Source of the DNA: an uncultured Sulfitobacter sp.
GTDB taxonomy: Bacteria > Pseudomonadota > Alphaproteobacteria > Rhodobacterales > Rhodobacteraceae
Reading direction: 5' to 3'
NCBI GenBank assembly: GCA_937138475.1
Contig: CAKZPD010000034.1
Span: 1 to 64,000, forward strand
DNA: 64,000 bases
Shown here: positions 45,503 to 54,836 of the stretch, one piece after another
Numbering within the stretch: the first letter of the stretch is position 1
Layout of the letters: every line of letters starts with the position of its first letter
Notes under the pieces: generated by a model
Told to the model about the DNA's origin: nothing
Database searches by the model: none
What the model saw: the letters and a program-made list of their open reading frames with translations, nothing else
Made by a program: the position numbers and the translations under genes

Positions 45503-46225
45503 ATGACCAACCCGACCGCTGCGATGCTTGTCATCGGAGACGAGATCCTTTCAGGCCGCACGCGCGACGCGAATATGTATCATTTGGCAGGGCAGCTGAC
45601 CCAGATCGGCATTGACCTGCAAGAGGTCCGCGTGGTCAGCGACAACCCCGATGCCATCATCAGCGCCGTGCGCGCCTTGGCCAACGGGTTTGACCATGTG
45701 TTCACCAGCGGCGGCATTGGCCCAACCCACGACGATATCACCGCCGATTGCATCGCCCAGGCCTTTGGCCAGAGCATAGACGTGCGTGCCGACGCCCGCG
45801 CAATTCTGGCGGCGCATTACGCCAAATCAGGCACCGAGCTGAACCAGGCCCGGCTGCGCATGGCCCGCATTCCACAAGATGCCACGTTGATTGAAAATCC
45901 GGTATCGGCAGCGCCGGGGTTCACTTTGGGCAACGTGCATGTGATGGCCGGTGTGCCCTCGGTGTTTCAGGCGATGGTCGAAAGCGTGCTGCCCACATTG
46001 ACCGGCGGCGCGCCATTGATCAGCGCCACCATTCGCGTTCACCGCGGCGAGGGCGACATCGCCGCACCTCTGGCGCAGCTGGCAAGCCGGTTTCCCATGC
46101 TCAGCTTTGGGTCATATCCGTTTCAAAAAGATGGCATTTACGGGGCAAACCTTGTGGTGCGCGGCACGGATCACGATCAGGTCCAAGATGCCAGCGCCCA
46201 GCTGACACAAATGTTCGCCCCATGA
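45503..46225 (+). CDS. Stand-alone CinA N-terminal (MoCF-fold) domain protein
   Basis: A 240-residue molybdopterin-binding (MoCF_biosynth) domain of the CinA/COG1058 type: AAMLVIGDEILSGRTRDANM at the N-terminus and FTSGGIGPTHDDITADCIA in the middle. In full CinA this domain hydrolyses ADP-ribose or FAD-like dinucleotides and is fused to a C-terminal NMN amidohydrolase. Here the protein ends before that domain. An AAGGAA site precedes the ATG. The stop overlaps the GNAT gene start by 4 nt. Confidence 0.9.
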   Translation: MTNPTAAMLVIGDEILSGRTRDANMYHLAGQLTQIGIDLQEVRVVSDNPDAIISAVRALANGFDHVFTSGGIGPTHDDITADCIAQAFGQSIDVRADARAILAAHYAKSGTELNQARLRMARIPQDATLIENPVSAAPGFTLGNVHVMAGVPSVFQAMVESVLPTLTGGAPLISATIRVHRGEGDIAAPLAQLASRFPMLSFGSYPFQKDGIYGANLVVRGTDHDQVQDASAQLTQMFAP

Positions 46226-46950
46226 CCGCCGAACTGCAACAGATCTTTCATACATGCGACGCGACATGGCCCGCCGCGCGGCAAATCGTCCAAGACGGCT
46301 GGACCCTCCGCGAGGGGCAAGGCGGCGGCAAGCGCGTGTCGGCCGCCACGGCAACCCTGCCCGGCACCCTGCCCGATATCGCCCGCGCCGAGGCGCATAT
46401 GCAGGCCATGGGCCAATCAGCCTTGTTTATGATACGCCCAGGCGATCAGACGCTGGATCACCGCCTTGACGCGTTGGGCTATTGCGTCGTTGATCCGGTC
46501 AATATTTACCACATGCCGGTCGCGGGGCTGCTGGATGTGCCGATCCCCCGTGTCACCGCCTTTTGTATTTGGGAACCGCTGGCAATCATGCAGGAAATCT
46601 GGGCCAAAGGCGGCATTGGCCCGGCCCGGCTGGCCGTGATGGAACGCGCAGCCCTCAAGACCGGCATCCTCTCGCGCTGGAACGAGCAACCCGCCGGGGC
46701 GGCCTTTGCCGCCATCCACGACGCGGTTGCAATGGTTCACGCCGTCGAAGTTCTGCCCCATCAGCGCAAACAGGGCGTTGCGGGGTGGATGATGCGCGCT
46801 GCGGCAAAATGGGCCGATCAGCAAGGCGCACACAGCATCACCGTCTTGTGCACCAAAGCCAACACAGGGGCCAATGCCCTTTATTCTGGTCTGGGCTTTC
46901 GCCATGTCGGCCACTACCATTACCGCACCAAGACGCTTGCAAAGGACTGA
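46222..46950 (+). CDS. GNAT-family N-acetyltransferase
   Basis: A 242-residue protein with a C-terminal GNAT domain. The acetyl-CoA loop is visible as HAVEVLPHQRKQGVAGWMM, followed by ALYSGLGFRHVGHYHYR. The N-terminal half has a weaker second half-domain. The substrate is unknown. It is translationally coupled to the CinA-domain gene before it, and the AhpD-like gene follows after 3 nt. Confidence 0.88.
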   Translation: MTAELQQIFHTCDATWPAARQIVQDGWTLREGQGGGKRVSAATATLPGTLPDIARAEAHMQAMGQSALFMIRPGDQTLDHRLDALGYCVVDPVNIYHMPVAGLLDVPIPRVTAFCIWEPLAIMQEIWAKGGIGPARLAVMERAALKTGILSRWNEQPAGAAFAAIHDAVAMVHAVEVLPHQRKQGVAGWMMRAAAKWADQQGAHSITVLCTKANTGANALYSGLGFRHVGHYHYRTKTLAKD

Positions 46951-46953
46951 TCC

Positions 46954-47526
46954 ATGACGTCAACCGATATGCCGACCGCCCTTGACCTGCCGATGGTTGA
47001 TCCGCTTCCGGCGGCCACGCAAAAGTATTTCGATGTCTGTCAGGACAAGCTGGGCATGATCCCCAACGTGCTGCGCGCCTATGCGTTCGACATCGACAAG
47101 CTGAACGCCTTTTCCGGGATGTATAACGATCTGATGCTGGCACCATCGGGCCTAAGCAAGCTTGAGCGCGAAATGATCGCGGTTGTCGTCTCTTCTATCA
47201 ATAAATGTTTTTATTGCCTGGTGGCCCATGGCGCCGCCGTGCGGGAAATGTCGGGCGACCCAAAGCTGGGCGAGGCCCTGGTGATGAACTACCGGATTGC
47301 GGCGGTCACACCACGCCAACGGGCAATGCTGGATTTTGCGGCCCAGATGACCAGCGCCAGCGCCACAATCGAAGACGCGCACCGCCAAACCCTGCGCGAT
47401 GCCGGATTCAGCGACCGCGACATCTGGGATATCGCCAATGTCGCCGGGTTCTTCAACATGACCAACCGTGTGGCCAGCGCCACCGACATGCGCCCCAACG
47501 ACGCCTATCACGCGCAGGCCAGATGA
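46954..47526 (+). CDS. Peroxidase-related enzyme, AhpD/carboxymuconolactone decarboxylase-like
   Basis: A 190-residue all-helical protein of the AhpD-like (uncharacterised peroxidase-related) family. The redox motif is KCFYCLVAHGAA with the CxxC cysteines and downstream His, as in AhpD, in which they reduce peroxiredoxins or peroxides. The N-terminus VDPLPAATQKYFDVCQDKLGMIPN is typical of the group. Its stop overlaps the OmpA-type gene by 4 nt. Confidence 0.9.
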   Translation: MTSTDMPTALDLPMVDPLPAATQKYFDVCQDKLGMIPNVLRAYAFDIDKLNAFSGMYNDLMLAPSGLSKLEREMIAVVVSSINKCFYCLVAHGAAVREMSGDPKLGEALVMNYRIAAVTPRQRAMLDFAAQMTSASATIEDAHRQTLRDAGFSDRDIWDIANVAGFFNMTNRVASATDMRPNDAYHAQAR

Positions 47527-48482
47527 TCCGCCCGGCGCCTTGCCTGACGCGGGCCCTGGCGTGGATTTTGGCATGGGCTTTGGCGTGCAGCGGGGCGGCC
47601 TATGCGCTGGATCTGACCCTGCCTGCATTGGCGCGAAACACCGTTCCCCCGGCGACATCCATCGACAGCTATGCGGCGCCGATGGGGGTGTTTCAAAACG
47701 ACAAGGTGCCAACCCTGACCATCAAGGGGCATGTGCGGCGTGCCGCCTGGCGCATCGAAAGCCCCGGCCTGACCCCGCTGGGGCTGACTGACCCGCTTCA
47801 GGCGCAACTGCTGGCCCAGGGCTATCACACGGTGTTTGAATGCGGCGATGCGGCCTGCGGCGGGTTCGACTTTCGCTTTGCTGTGGATGTGCTGCCCGCA
47901 CCGGGCATGTTCATCAATCTGCGCGGCTATCGGTTTTTGACCACGATCAAGGGCGGGTTGACTGATCCAGAAGACGTCGTGACGGTCTTGGCCTCAACCG
48001 ATGCCGCCGGCGCCTATCTGCAAATCATCCAGGCCAGCCCCCGGGCGGATCTGCCGCTCAGCTTTGCTTTGCCAGACCGGCAAAACGACGCGCCCGCTCC
48101 GGCCCCTTCGGGCCTGCTTGGGGCCGGGCATCTGGTCTTGCAGGATTTGGTATTTGACACCGGCACATCGGACCTGGGCGCGGGGCCTTTTTCCTCGCTG
48201 CAGGAACTGGCGGCCGTGTTGCAAGCCCGCCCTACCCTGCGCCTGGCGTTGGTGGGCCATACCGACAGCGTCGGCAGCCTTGAGGGGAACATCGCCCTGT
48301 CCCAGCGGCGCGCAAACGCCGTGCGCACCCGCTTGATCGACGCCTATGGGATTGCCCCTGCCCGGCTCGAGGCCCAAGGCGCCGGCTATTTGGCGCCGGT
48401 TGCATCGAACGAAACCGACACCGGCCGGCAAGCCAACCGCCGGGTCGAGGCCGTGGTGCTGCCGTCGCCGGACAACGGATGA
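47523..48482 (+). CDS. OmpA-family secreted/envelope protein
   Basis: A 319-residue protein with a signal peptide (hydrophobic about 8-27, ending ALA or YALD), a central domain of unknown fold, and a C-terminal OmpA domain. The OmpA core begins near LVFDTGTSDLGAG and contains ALVGHTDSVGSLEGNIALSQRRANAV and ARLEAQGAGYLAPVASNETDTGRQANRRVE, the peptidoglycan-binding pattern. No lipobox cysteine is positioned as in Pal. It is the last gene of the 45.5-48.5 kb coupled group. Two central cysteines (CGDAAC) may form a disulfide. Confidence 0.88.
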   Translation: MIRPAPCLTRALAWILAWALACSGAAYALDLTLPALARNTVPPATSIDSYAAPMGVFQNDKVPTLTIKGHVRRAAWRIESPGLTPLGLTDPLQAQLLAQGYHTVFECGDAACGGFDFRFAVDVLPAPGMFINLRGYRFLTTIKGGLTDPEDVVTVLASTDAAGAYLQIIQASPRADLPLSFALPDRQNDAPAPAPSGLLGAGHLVLQDLVFDTGTSDLGAGPFSSLQELAAVLQARPTLRLALVGHTDSVGSLEGNIALSQRRANAVRTRLIDAYGIAPARLEAQGAGYLAPVASNETDTGRQANRRVEAVVLPSPDNG

Positions 48483-48604
48483 CCCATCGGCCCGGCGCTT
48501 GGCAAAACCCATCTGCGCCAAGGGGTCGCGCTGGACACGCCTTTGGGGATGCGCCCCGGACGCCCCCCTGAAACATCTTGTCGCATCTGCATTAAGTTAC
48601 TGAT

Positions 48605-48631
48605 ATTGAATGAAATTCAATGCTATTCAAT
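48605..48631. promoter_or_regulatory. Three heptamer repeats (ATTGAAT/ATTCAAT), 10-bp period
   Basis: ATTGAAT at 48605-48611, ATTCAAT at 48615-48621 and ATTCAAT at 48625-48631 are spaced exactly 10 bp apart, one helical turn, with 3-bp spacers. The first two make an inverted repeat and the last two a direct repeat. They end 49 bp before the cytochrome c start in an otherwise GC-rich sequence, suggesting a regulator or promoter element. Confidence 0.5.
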
Positions 48632-48680
48632 TGCGGTTCATCCCGTTAGGCTTTGCCCCGGCTCACAACAGGAGAACCCG

Positions 48681-49097
48681 ATGAAATTCTTGACACCCGG
48701 CGTTGTTGCGCTTGCATTGCTGACCACCCCGGCCCTGGCCGATGGCGACATCGCCAAAGGCGAGAAAACGTTTGGCAAGTGTAAATCCTGCCACATGATT
48801 GCCACCGATGATGGCACCACATTGGTCAAAGGCGGCAAGACCGGCCCCAATCTTTACGGCGTGATCGGCCGGACAGCCGGCACCGTTGACGGGTTCCGCT
48901 ATGGCAGCGATATGGTCGCGGCGGGCCAGGCCGGCCTGATCTGGACCGAAGAGAACCTAACCGAATTCGTCCAGGATCCACGCGGCTTTTTGAAGACAGC
49001 GCTGAACGACAGCAAAGCCAAAAGCAAGATGTCGCTCAAGTTGAAAAAGGGTGGCGCGGATGTGGCCGCTTATCTGGCGTCGCTGGCCGCAGAATAA
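48681..49097 (+). CDS. Cytochrome c2-type class I c-type cytochrome
   Basis: A 138-residue periplasmic electron carrier. A signal peptide (1-20, cleaved after ALA) precedes the heme site C34-K-S-C37-H38. GKTGPNLYGVIGR and a C-terminal region with the likely axial methionine in SKMSLKLKK follow. It resembles cytochrome c2/c550 of Rhodobacter and Paracoccus, which carry electrons from complex III to oxidases or reductases. An AGGAGA site lies before the ATG. It stands alone as a transcription unit. Confidence 0.93.
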   Translation: MKFLTPGVVALALLTTPALADGDIAKGEKTFGKCKSCHMIATDDGTTLVKGGKTGPNLYGVIGRTAGTVDGFRYGSDMVAAGQAGLIWTEENLTEFVQDPRGFLKTALNDSKAKSKMSLKLKKGGADVAAYLASLAAE

Positions 49098-49131
49098 CCC
49101 TCTGCCAAGATAACCCTAGACTTAATGCCCC

Positions 49132-49147
49132 ATATGTCTGCATAATA
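49132..49147. promoter_or_regulatory. Degenerate HutC-type operator upstream of hutC
   Basis: ATATGTCTGCATAATA, 24 bp before the hutC start, shares the 11-mer ATATGTCTGCA with the minus-strand reading of the perfect inverted repeat between hutF and hutI. The right arm is imperfect. A site here would let HutC regulate its own gene. Confidence 0.55.
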
Positions 49148-49170
49148 CAGCCCAGATCAGGGGTGTGCAG

Positions 49171-49860
49171 ATGACGGCGACATATCGTGAAATCAAGGCC
49201 GACCTGCTTGGGCAAATCTCGGGCGGGCGCTGGCCACCGGGCAGCCTGCTGCCCAATGAAAACGATTTGGCACAAAGCTATGGCTGCGCACGGGCCACCG
49301 TGAACCGCGCCATGCGCGAGTTGGCCGAAGAAGGCATCGTCGAACGCAAGCGCAAGGCCGGCACGCGGGTGCGCATGTCGCCCCTGCGCGAGGCACGCTT
49401 TGAAATCCCGCTGGTGCGCGCCGAAATCGAAGGCCGCGGCGCCGCCTATCGCTATGCCCTGGTCCGTCGTTCACAGATGTCGGCACCGCCCTGGCTGCGG
49501 GCCCGGCTTGATCTTCCCCCCGAGGCGCCGGTTCTGCATCTGGAATGCGTGCATTTTTGCGATGATCTGCCCTATCAGCTGGAAGATCGCTGGATCAACC
49601 TGACCGCCCTGCCTCAGGCGGCCAAGCAATGCTTTGACATCCAAGGCCCGAATGAATGGCTGGTGCAAACCGTGCCTTATTCGGACGCTCAGATCAGCTT
49701 TGCAGCGGTGGGCGCCGACCCCGATGTCGCGCTGCAACTGGGCTGTGCGGCGGGCGATGCGCTGTTCCAGACCGAACGCTCAACCTGGTGGCAAGGCCGG
49801 GCCATCACCTTTGTGCGGCTGCTGTTTCAGCCCGGCTATCGAATGAGCGCGCGCTACTAG
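49171..49860 (+). CDS. hutC: Histidine utilisation repressor (GntR/HutC family)
   Basis: A 229-residue GntR-type repressor with an N-terminal winged-helix DNA-binding domain (about 5-70, GSLLPNENDLAQSYGCARATVNRAM). The C-terminal UTRA ligand domain follows (about 90-225). Family members bind urocanate and release hut operators. The position next to hutF, hutI, hutH, hutG and hutU supports the hut assignment. I used the ATG at 49171 with an AGGGG site at proper spacing, rather than a GTG six bases upstream. It is convergent with hutF, 5 bp apart. Confidence 0.93.
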   Translation: MTATYREIKADLLGQISGGRWPPGSLLPNENDLAQSYGCARATVNRAMRELAEEGIVERKRKAGTRVRMSPLREARFEIPLVRAEIEGRGAAYRYALVRRSQMSAPPWLRARLDLPPEAPVLHLECVHFCDDLPYQLEDRWINLTALPQAAKQCFDIQGPNEWLVQTVPYSDAQISFAAVGADPDVALQLGCAAGDALFQTERSTWWQGRAITFVRLLFQPGYRMSARY

Positions 49861-49865
49861 GGGCG

Positions 49866-51227
49866 CTAAAGCCCGCATCGCAGCGGCGCCACAGCGGCGG
49901 CATAGGCCCGCGTGATTTCGCTGCGATGCTTATGTGCGCCGTTTTGCACCACATGCCGCCCCGCCGCCCAAACATCGCGGACCATCTGGCTGTCGCCGGC
50001 AAAGGCAAAGCTGTCCAGAATGGTATCGCCGCACACCCCGGCCAGATCGACATGCTGATCGTCCAACGCCAGCAAATCTGCCCATGCCCCCTCGGTCAGG
50101 GCGCCGGGGCCACGTCCTGCCGCCTGCGCGCCACCCGCACAGATCGCGTCAAAAATCCGACGCCCGGTCGACTTACCAGGCGTGGCCAATGCCGCGCGTG
50201 ACCGATCGCGCAACCGCTGGGTTGTTTCAAGCTGGCGCATTTCTTCGGCCAGCGAAATCCGGATATTGCTGTCAGACCCAAGCGCCATCGCCCCGTCATT
50301 CTCAAGCCAGCCAAGCGCATCAAATATGCCGTCGCCCAAGCTGGCCTCGGTCAGGGGGCACAGGCCGGCCACCGCTCCGCTTTGCGCCAAGGCGCGGGTT
50401 TCATGTGGCATCATCTGGGTGCAGTGGATCATGCACCACTGCGGATCGATCTCAAGCTGCGCCAAGGCCCATTCCACCGGACGCGCACCCCAGGCGGCGG
50501 CAACCTCGTCAACCTCGGCGGTTTGCTCTGCCAGATGCATATGCACAGGTCCGCCCGCCGCCAGTGTTTTCATTTGGTTCAGGGCCGGGCGCCCCACCGC
50601 CCGCAGGGAATGCGGCGCCAGCCCCAGAACGCTATCTTTTGGCAGGGCCTGCAAGATTTGCCCGGCCCGCGCGTGCAGCGCCGCAAACTGATCCAGATCC
50701 GTGCCAAACCGCGCCTGCCCCGGTCCCAGTGGCCGTTGATCGCAACCGCCATATTGGTAATGCACCGGCAACAAGGTCAGGCCAATGCCGCTGCACTCGG
50801 CCGCGGCGGCGATGCGCGCCGACATCTCGCCCAGATCGTCATAGGCCGCGCCGCCGGGCCGGTGATGCAGGTAATGAAACTCCACATTGGTGGCAAATCC
50901 GGCCTCAAGCATCTCCATCTGCACAAAGGCCGCGATCGCCTGCACCTGTTCCGGTGTCAGCGCATCCAAAAAGCGAAACATCAGCGCCCGCCAGGTCCAA
51001 AAGCTGTCATTTGGGTTTGGGCCGCGCTTTTCGGTCAATCCGGCCAGTGCCCGTTGAAAGGCATGACTGTGCGCATTGGCCGGCGCCGGCAGCAGGATCG
51101 GCACGCTCTGACCGGCCGGCGCCGCATCCACGGTGATCTTTGCGATTCGCCCCGCAGCGATGTCCAGGCGCACATTCTCTGCCCAACCCCCCGCCAGCAG
51201 CGCGGTCTTTGCCCAAATCACCGTCAT
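49866..51227 (-). CDS. hutF: Formimidoylglutamate deiminase
   Basis: A 453-residue amidohydrolase that deiminates N-formimino-L-glutamate to N-formyl-L-glutamate, releasing ammonia. Metal-binding motifs fit the superfamily: ANAHSHAFQRAL near the N-terminus, a later MHLAEQ block, and the C-terminal DSNIRIS aspartate. The ATG at 51227 has an AGAGGG site; upstream in-frame codons run through the operator and are not translated. Its presence commits this locus to the two-step formylglutamate route (with HutG) rather than the one-step formiminoglutamase route. Confidence 0.95.
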   Translation of the reverse strand: MTVIWAKTALLAGGWAENVRLDIAAGRIAKITVDAAPAGQSVPILLPAPANAHSHAFQRALAGLTEKRGPNPNDSFWTWRALMFRFLDALTPEQVQAIAAFVQMEMLEAGFATNVEFHYLHHRPGGAAYDDLGEMSARIAAAAECSGIGLTLLPVHYQYGGCDQRPLGPGQARFGTDLDQFAALHARAGQILQALPKDSVLGLAPHSLRAVGRPALNQMKTLAAGGPVHMHLAEQTAEVDEVAAAWGARPVEWALAQLEIDPQWCMIHCTQMMPHETRALAQSGAVAGLCPLTEASLGDGIFDALGWLENDGAMALGSDSNIRISLAEEMRQLETTQRLRDRSRAALATPGKSTGRRIFDAICAGGAQAAGRGPGALTEGAWADLLALDDQHVDLAGVCGDTILDSFAFAGDSQMVRDVWAAGRHVVQNGAHKHRSEITRAYAAAVAPLRCGL

Positions 51228-51245
51228 CTCAGCCCTCTTGACAAG

Positions 51246-51267
51246 TTTATATGTGCAGACATATAAA
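51246..51267. promoter_or_regulatory. Perfect inverted repeat between hutF and hutI (HutC operator candidate)
   Basis: Arms TTTATATGT (51246-51254) and ACATATAAA (51259-51267) flank GCAG, a 9-bp perfect inverted repeat in the 71-bp divergent gap between hutF (starts 51227) and hutI (starts 51299). The TGTATA/ATATGT-type core resembles GntR/HutC operators. One site could control both promoters. Confidence 0.75.
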
Positions 51268-51298
51268 TAATAAACACAGATCAATCAAGGGAAATTCC

Positions 51299-52504
51299 AT
51301 GCTCTTTCACAACGCGCGGCTGGCGACAATGGCGGCGGATGCGCCCTATGGGTTGCCCTATGGGTTGATCGAGGATGGCGCCATCGCGGTGCAAAACGGC
51401 CGCATTGCATGGGTCGGACCCGCCCAGGATTTGCCCGCCGCGCTCCGCGATTTACCGCGCCAGGATCTGGACGGGCGCCTGATCACCCCCGGCTTGATTG
51501 ATTGCCACACCCATGTGGTGCACGGCGGCAATCGCGCCAGCGAATTTGAAATGCGCCTGAACGGTGCCAGCTATGAACAGATCGCCCGTGCGGGCGGCGG
51601 TATCGTGTCCACCGTGCGCGACACCCGCGCCGCATCGCCAGAGGCGCTGATCGCCAGCGCCCTGCCCCGCGTTGATGCGCTGATCCGCGAGGGCGTTACC
51701 GCGATTGAAATCAAATCCGGCTATGGGCTGGATCACCAGACCGAACTGCGGATGCTGCGCGCCGCGCGCGCCATCGCGGCCCAGCGCCCGATCCAGGTGC
51801 GCACAACCTTTCTGGGGGCCCATGCCCTGCCGGTTGACGACAAGATCGACGCAGATGACTATATCGACAACATCTGTATCCCGGCGCTGCGGGCCGCCCA
51901 TGCCGAAGGGCTGGTGGATGCGGTCGATGGTTTCTGCGAAGGCATCGCCTTTACGCCCGCGCAGATCGCCCGCGTCTTTGACGTGGCGCAATCGCTGGGC
52001 CTGCCGGTCAAACTGCATGCCGAACAACTGTCCAACCTTGGTGGGGCAAAGCTGGCGGCGCGCTATGGCGCCCTCTCGGCTGATCATCTGGAATATCTGG
52101 ACCAGGACGGGGTTCAGGCATTGGCCGGCGCCGGCTGCGTTGCGGTGATCCTGCCGGGGGCGTTCTATACCCTGCGCGAACAGCAAATGCCGCCCATCGA
52201 CGACCTGCGCCGCGCCGGTGTGCCCATGGCGCTGGCCAGCGATTGCAACCCCGGATCATCGCCGCTGGCGTCGTTGCTGTTGACCATGAACATGGGCTGC
52301 ACCCTGTTCCGCATGACCCCGGAAGAGGCCCTGCGCGGCGTCACCTGCCATGCCGCCAAGGCGCTGGGCCTGTCCGATACCGGCACATTGGCGCAAGGCA
52401 TGCGCGCCGATCTGGCGATCTGGGATGTCACCCACCCGGCCGAGCTGGCCTATCGCATCGGCTTTAACCCCCTTTACGCCCGCCACATCGGAGAACCCGC
52501 ATGA
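51299..52504 (+). CDS. hutI: Imidazolonepropionase
   Basis: A 401-residue amidohydrolase that opens 4-imidazolone-5-propionate to N-formimino-glutamate. The metal site motif [10 protein letters not shown] and the later [10 protein letters not shown] and SDCNPGSSP blocks are all present and well matched to HutI. The start follows AAGGGAA. It is the first gene of a four-gene operon hutI-hutH-hutG-hutU on the plus strand, each with a 4-nt overlap. Confidence 0.97.
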   Translation: MLFHNARLATMAADAPYGLPYGLIEDGAIAVQNGRIAWVGPAQDLPAALRDLPRQDLDGRLITPGLIDCHTHVVHGGNRASEFEMRLNGASYEQIARAGGGIVSTVRDTRAASPEALIASALPRVDALIREGVTAIEIKSGYGLDHQTELRMLRAARAIAAQRPIQVRTTFLGAHALPVDDKIDADDYIDNICIPALRAAHAEGLVDAVDGFCEGIAFTPAQIARVFDVAQSLGLPVKLHAEQLSNLGGAKLAARYGALSADHLEYLDQDGVQALAGAGCVAVILPGAFYTLREQQMPPIDDLRRAGVPMALASDCNPGSSPLASLLLTMNMGCTLFRMTPEEALRGVTCHAAKALGLSDTGTLAQGMRADLAIWDVTHPAELAYRIGFNPLYARHIGEPA

Positions 52505-54039
52505 CGACGTTGACCCTGACCCCCGGCACCGCGACCCTGGCCGATCTGGCCCGCGTTTATTGGGAAAGCGCCAGCGTCCGGCTGAATGACAGCTGCCGGG
52601 CCGGAATTCAGGCCGCCGCCCAGCGGATCGACACCGCCGCCAATGGCGTGGACGCGGTCTATGGCGTCAACACCGGTTTTGGCAAATTGGCCAGCGTCAA
52701 GATCGCCGCACAAGACACCGCACAGCTTCAGCACAACCTGATCCTGTCGCATTGCTGCGGCGTCGGCGATCCCATTTCGCGCCAGCACGCGCGGTTGATG
52801 ATGGCGCTGAAACTGCTCAGCCTCGGGCGCGGCGCATCGGGGGTGCGACCCGTGCTGATCACCCTGCTAGAGGACATGTTGGCCAAGGGCGTCACCCCGG
52901 TCATCCCCGTGCAAGGGTCGGTCGGCGCCTCGGGGGATCTGGCGCCTTTGGCCCATATGGCCGCCGTGATGATGGGGTTTGGCGAAGCCGAATACCAAGG
53001 CGCCGTGCTGCCCGGACGCGACGCCCTGACCAAGGCCGGGCTGACGCCCGTGGTTCTGGGCGCCAAAGAAGGCCTGGCCCTTATCAATGGCACACAGTTT
53101 TCAACAGCGTTTGCTTTGGCCGGATTATTTGGCGCATGGCGGGCCATGCAATCGGCATTGGTCACATCGGCCCTGTCGACCGATGCCATCATGGGGTCAA
53201 CCGCCCCGCTGCAACCGGAAATCCACAGCCTGCGCGGCCACGCCGGCCAGATCGAGGCGGCGGCGACCATGCGCGCCCTGCTGGACGGGTCGGTAATCCG
53301 CGAAAGCCACCGCGAGGGGGATACGCGGGTTCAGGATCCCTATTGCATTCGCTGCCAGCCACAGGTCACAGGGGCGGCCATGGATATGCTGCGCATGGCC
53401 GGGCGCACCCTTGAAATCGAAGCCAACGCCGCCACCGACAACCCTTTGGTCTTGGTCGGCGCCGATATGATCGTCTCGGGCGGGAACTTCCACGCAGAAC
53501 CGGTCGGCTTTGCCGCCGATATGATCGCCCTGGCCCTGGCCGAGATCGGCGCCATCGCCCAGCGCCGCATCGCATTGATCGTCGATCCCGTTCTCAGCCA
53601 CGATCTGCCGCCGTTTCTGACCCCCAACCCCGGACTGAACTCGGGCTTTATGATCGCCGAGGTCACGACCGCCGCCCTGATGAGCGAGAACAAGCACCTG
53701 GCCAATCCCTGCGTCACAGACAGCACCCCCACATCGGCCAACCAAGAGGACCACGTCAGCATGGCCGCCCATGGTGCGGTGCGCCTGGGCCGCATGTGTG
53801 AAAACCTTGAACGGATCCTGGGCGTTGAACTGCTTTGCGCGGCGCAGGGCATCGAATTTCGCGCGCCCCTGACCACCAGCGCCCCCCTGGCCCTGGCCGT
53901 CAAGCGCCTGCGCCAGGATGTGCCCACCCTGGCCGATGATCGCTATCTGGCGCCCGATATCGAACGCGCCGCCATCTTGATTGGCACCGGCGTCATCGTC
54001 GCCGCAACCCAATGCGACATGCCGGTGCTGGGCGCATGA
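52501..54039 (+). CDS. hutH: Histidine ammonia-lyase
   Basis: A 512-residue enzyme that removes ammonia from histidine to give urocanate. The self-forming MIO prosthetic group comes from A143-S144-G145 in [13 protein letters not shown]. Family blocks [21 protein letters not shown] and [10 protein letters not shown] are intact. The ATG overlaps the hutI stop. Its product feeds HutU, encoded at the operon's end. Confidence 0.98.
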   Translation: MTTLTLTPGTATLADLARVYWESASVRLNDSCRAGIQAAAQRIDTAANGVDAVYGVNTGFGKLASVKIAAQDTAQLQHNLILSHCCGVGDPISRQHARLMMALKLLSLGRGASGVRPVLITLLEDMLAKGVTPVIPVQGSVGASGDLAPLAHMAAVMMGFGEAEYQGAVLPGRDALTKAGLTPVVLGAKEGLALINGTQFSTAFALAGLFGAWRAMQSALVTSALSTDAIMGSTAPLQPEIHSLRGHAGQIEAAATMRALLDGSVIRESHREGDTRVQDPYCIRCQPQVTGAAMDMLRMAGRTLEIEANAATDNPLVLVGADMIVSGGNFHAEPVGFAADMIALALAEIGAIAQRRIALIVDPVLSHDLPPFLTPNPGLNSGFMIAEVTTAALMSENKHLANPCVTDSTPTSANQEDHVSMAAHGAVRLGRMCENLERILGVELLCAAQGIEFRAPLTTSAPLALAVKRLRQDVPTLADDRYLAPDIERAAILIGTGVIVAATQCDMPVLGA

Positions 54040-54836
54040 CCCCCGTCGCGGTTTTCGAAGGCGACAGCCCCATCGTTCTGGGCCTGCCGCACGCCGGCAC
54101 CTTTGTCCCCGATGACATCCGCGCCCGGCTGAACCCGCGCGGGCGGGAACTGGCCGATACCGATTGGCACGTCGACCGGCTGTATGACGGGGTGTTTCCA
54201 CAGGCCAGCACCGTGCGCGCCAGCTTTCACCGCTATGTCATAGACGCCAATCGCGATCCGGCAGGCCACAGCCTTTATCCCGGCCAAAACACCACCGGGC
54301 TGGTGCCCTTGACCGATTTTGACGGGCAAGACATCTGGACATCCCCCCCCGATGCCGCCGATATCGAACGCCGCCGCCGGCAGTTTCACGCACCCTATCA
54401 CGCAGCACTGGCGGATCAGCTGGCGCGGGTACGGGCCCGGCACGGGGTGGCGATCCTGTTCGATTGCCATTCCATCCGTTCGAATATCGCGTTCTTGTTT
54501 GATGGCACCCTGCCCGATTTCAACATCGGCACCAACCAGGGCCAAACCTGCGCCCCGACGCTTCAGGCTGCGGTGTGCGACATTGCCCAATCTGCGCCGG
54601 GGTTCACCGCCACGGTCAATGGCCGCTTCAAAGGCGGTTGGACCACCCGCCACTATGGCCAGCCCCACCAAGGGATCCACGCCATCCAGATGGAGCTGGC
54701 GCAATCGACCTATCTGCAAACCCAGACCCCACCTTGGCAGTTCGACACCGAAAAAGCCGCCCGCCTGCGGCCCATCCTTGCCACAATCCTGACCACGCTG
54801 GCCGACATGGCCCCGACCCTGAAAGGCACCCCATGA
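54036..54836 (+). CDS. hutG: N-formylglutamate deformylase
   Basis: A 266-residue zinc enzyme that hydrolyses N-formyl-L-glutamate to glutamate and formate, the last hut step in the HutF route. It matches the N-formylglutamate amidohydrolase family, with [13 protein letters not shown] at the start and [13 protein letters not shown] mid-protein, and not the ureohydrolase (formiminoglutamase) family also sometimes called HutG. It overlaps hutH by 4 nt at the ATG and hutU by 4 nt at the stop. Confidence 0.96.
   Translation: MTPVAVFEGDSPIVLGLPHAGTFVPDDIRARLNPRGRELADTDWHVDRLYDGVFPQASTVRASFHRYVIDANRDPAGHSLYPGQNTTGLVPLTDFDGQDIWTSPPDAADIERRRRQFHAPYHAALADQLARVRARHGVAILFDCHSIRSNIAFLFDGTLPDFNIGTNQGQTCAPTLQAAVCDIAQSAPGFTATVNGRFKGGWTTRHYGQPHQGIHAIQMELAQSTYLQTQTPPWQFDTEKAARLRPILATILTTLADMAPTLKGTP

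Noticed and set aside
49934..51136. 400-codon plus-strand frame inside hutF
   Set aside because: Arg/Pro-rich shadow of hutF; hutF shows the amidohydrolase motifs.
51228..51284. N-terminal extension of hutF from 51284
   Set aside because: It would be coded through the inverted-repeat operator; the ATG at 51227 has a good ribosome site.
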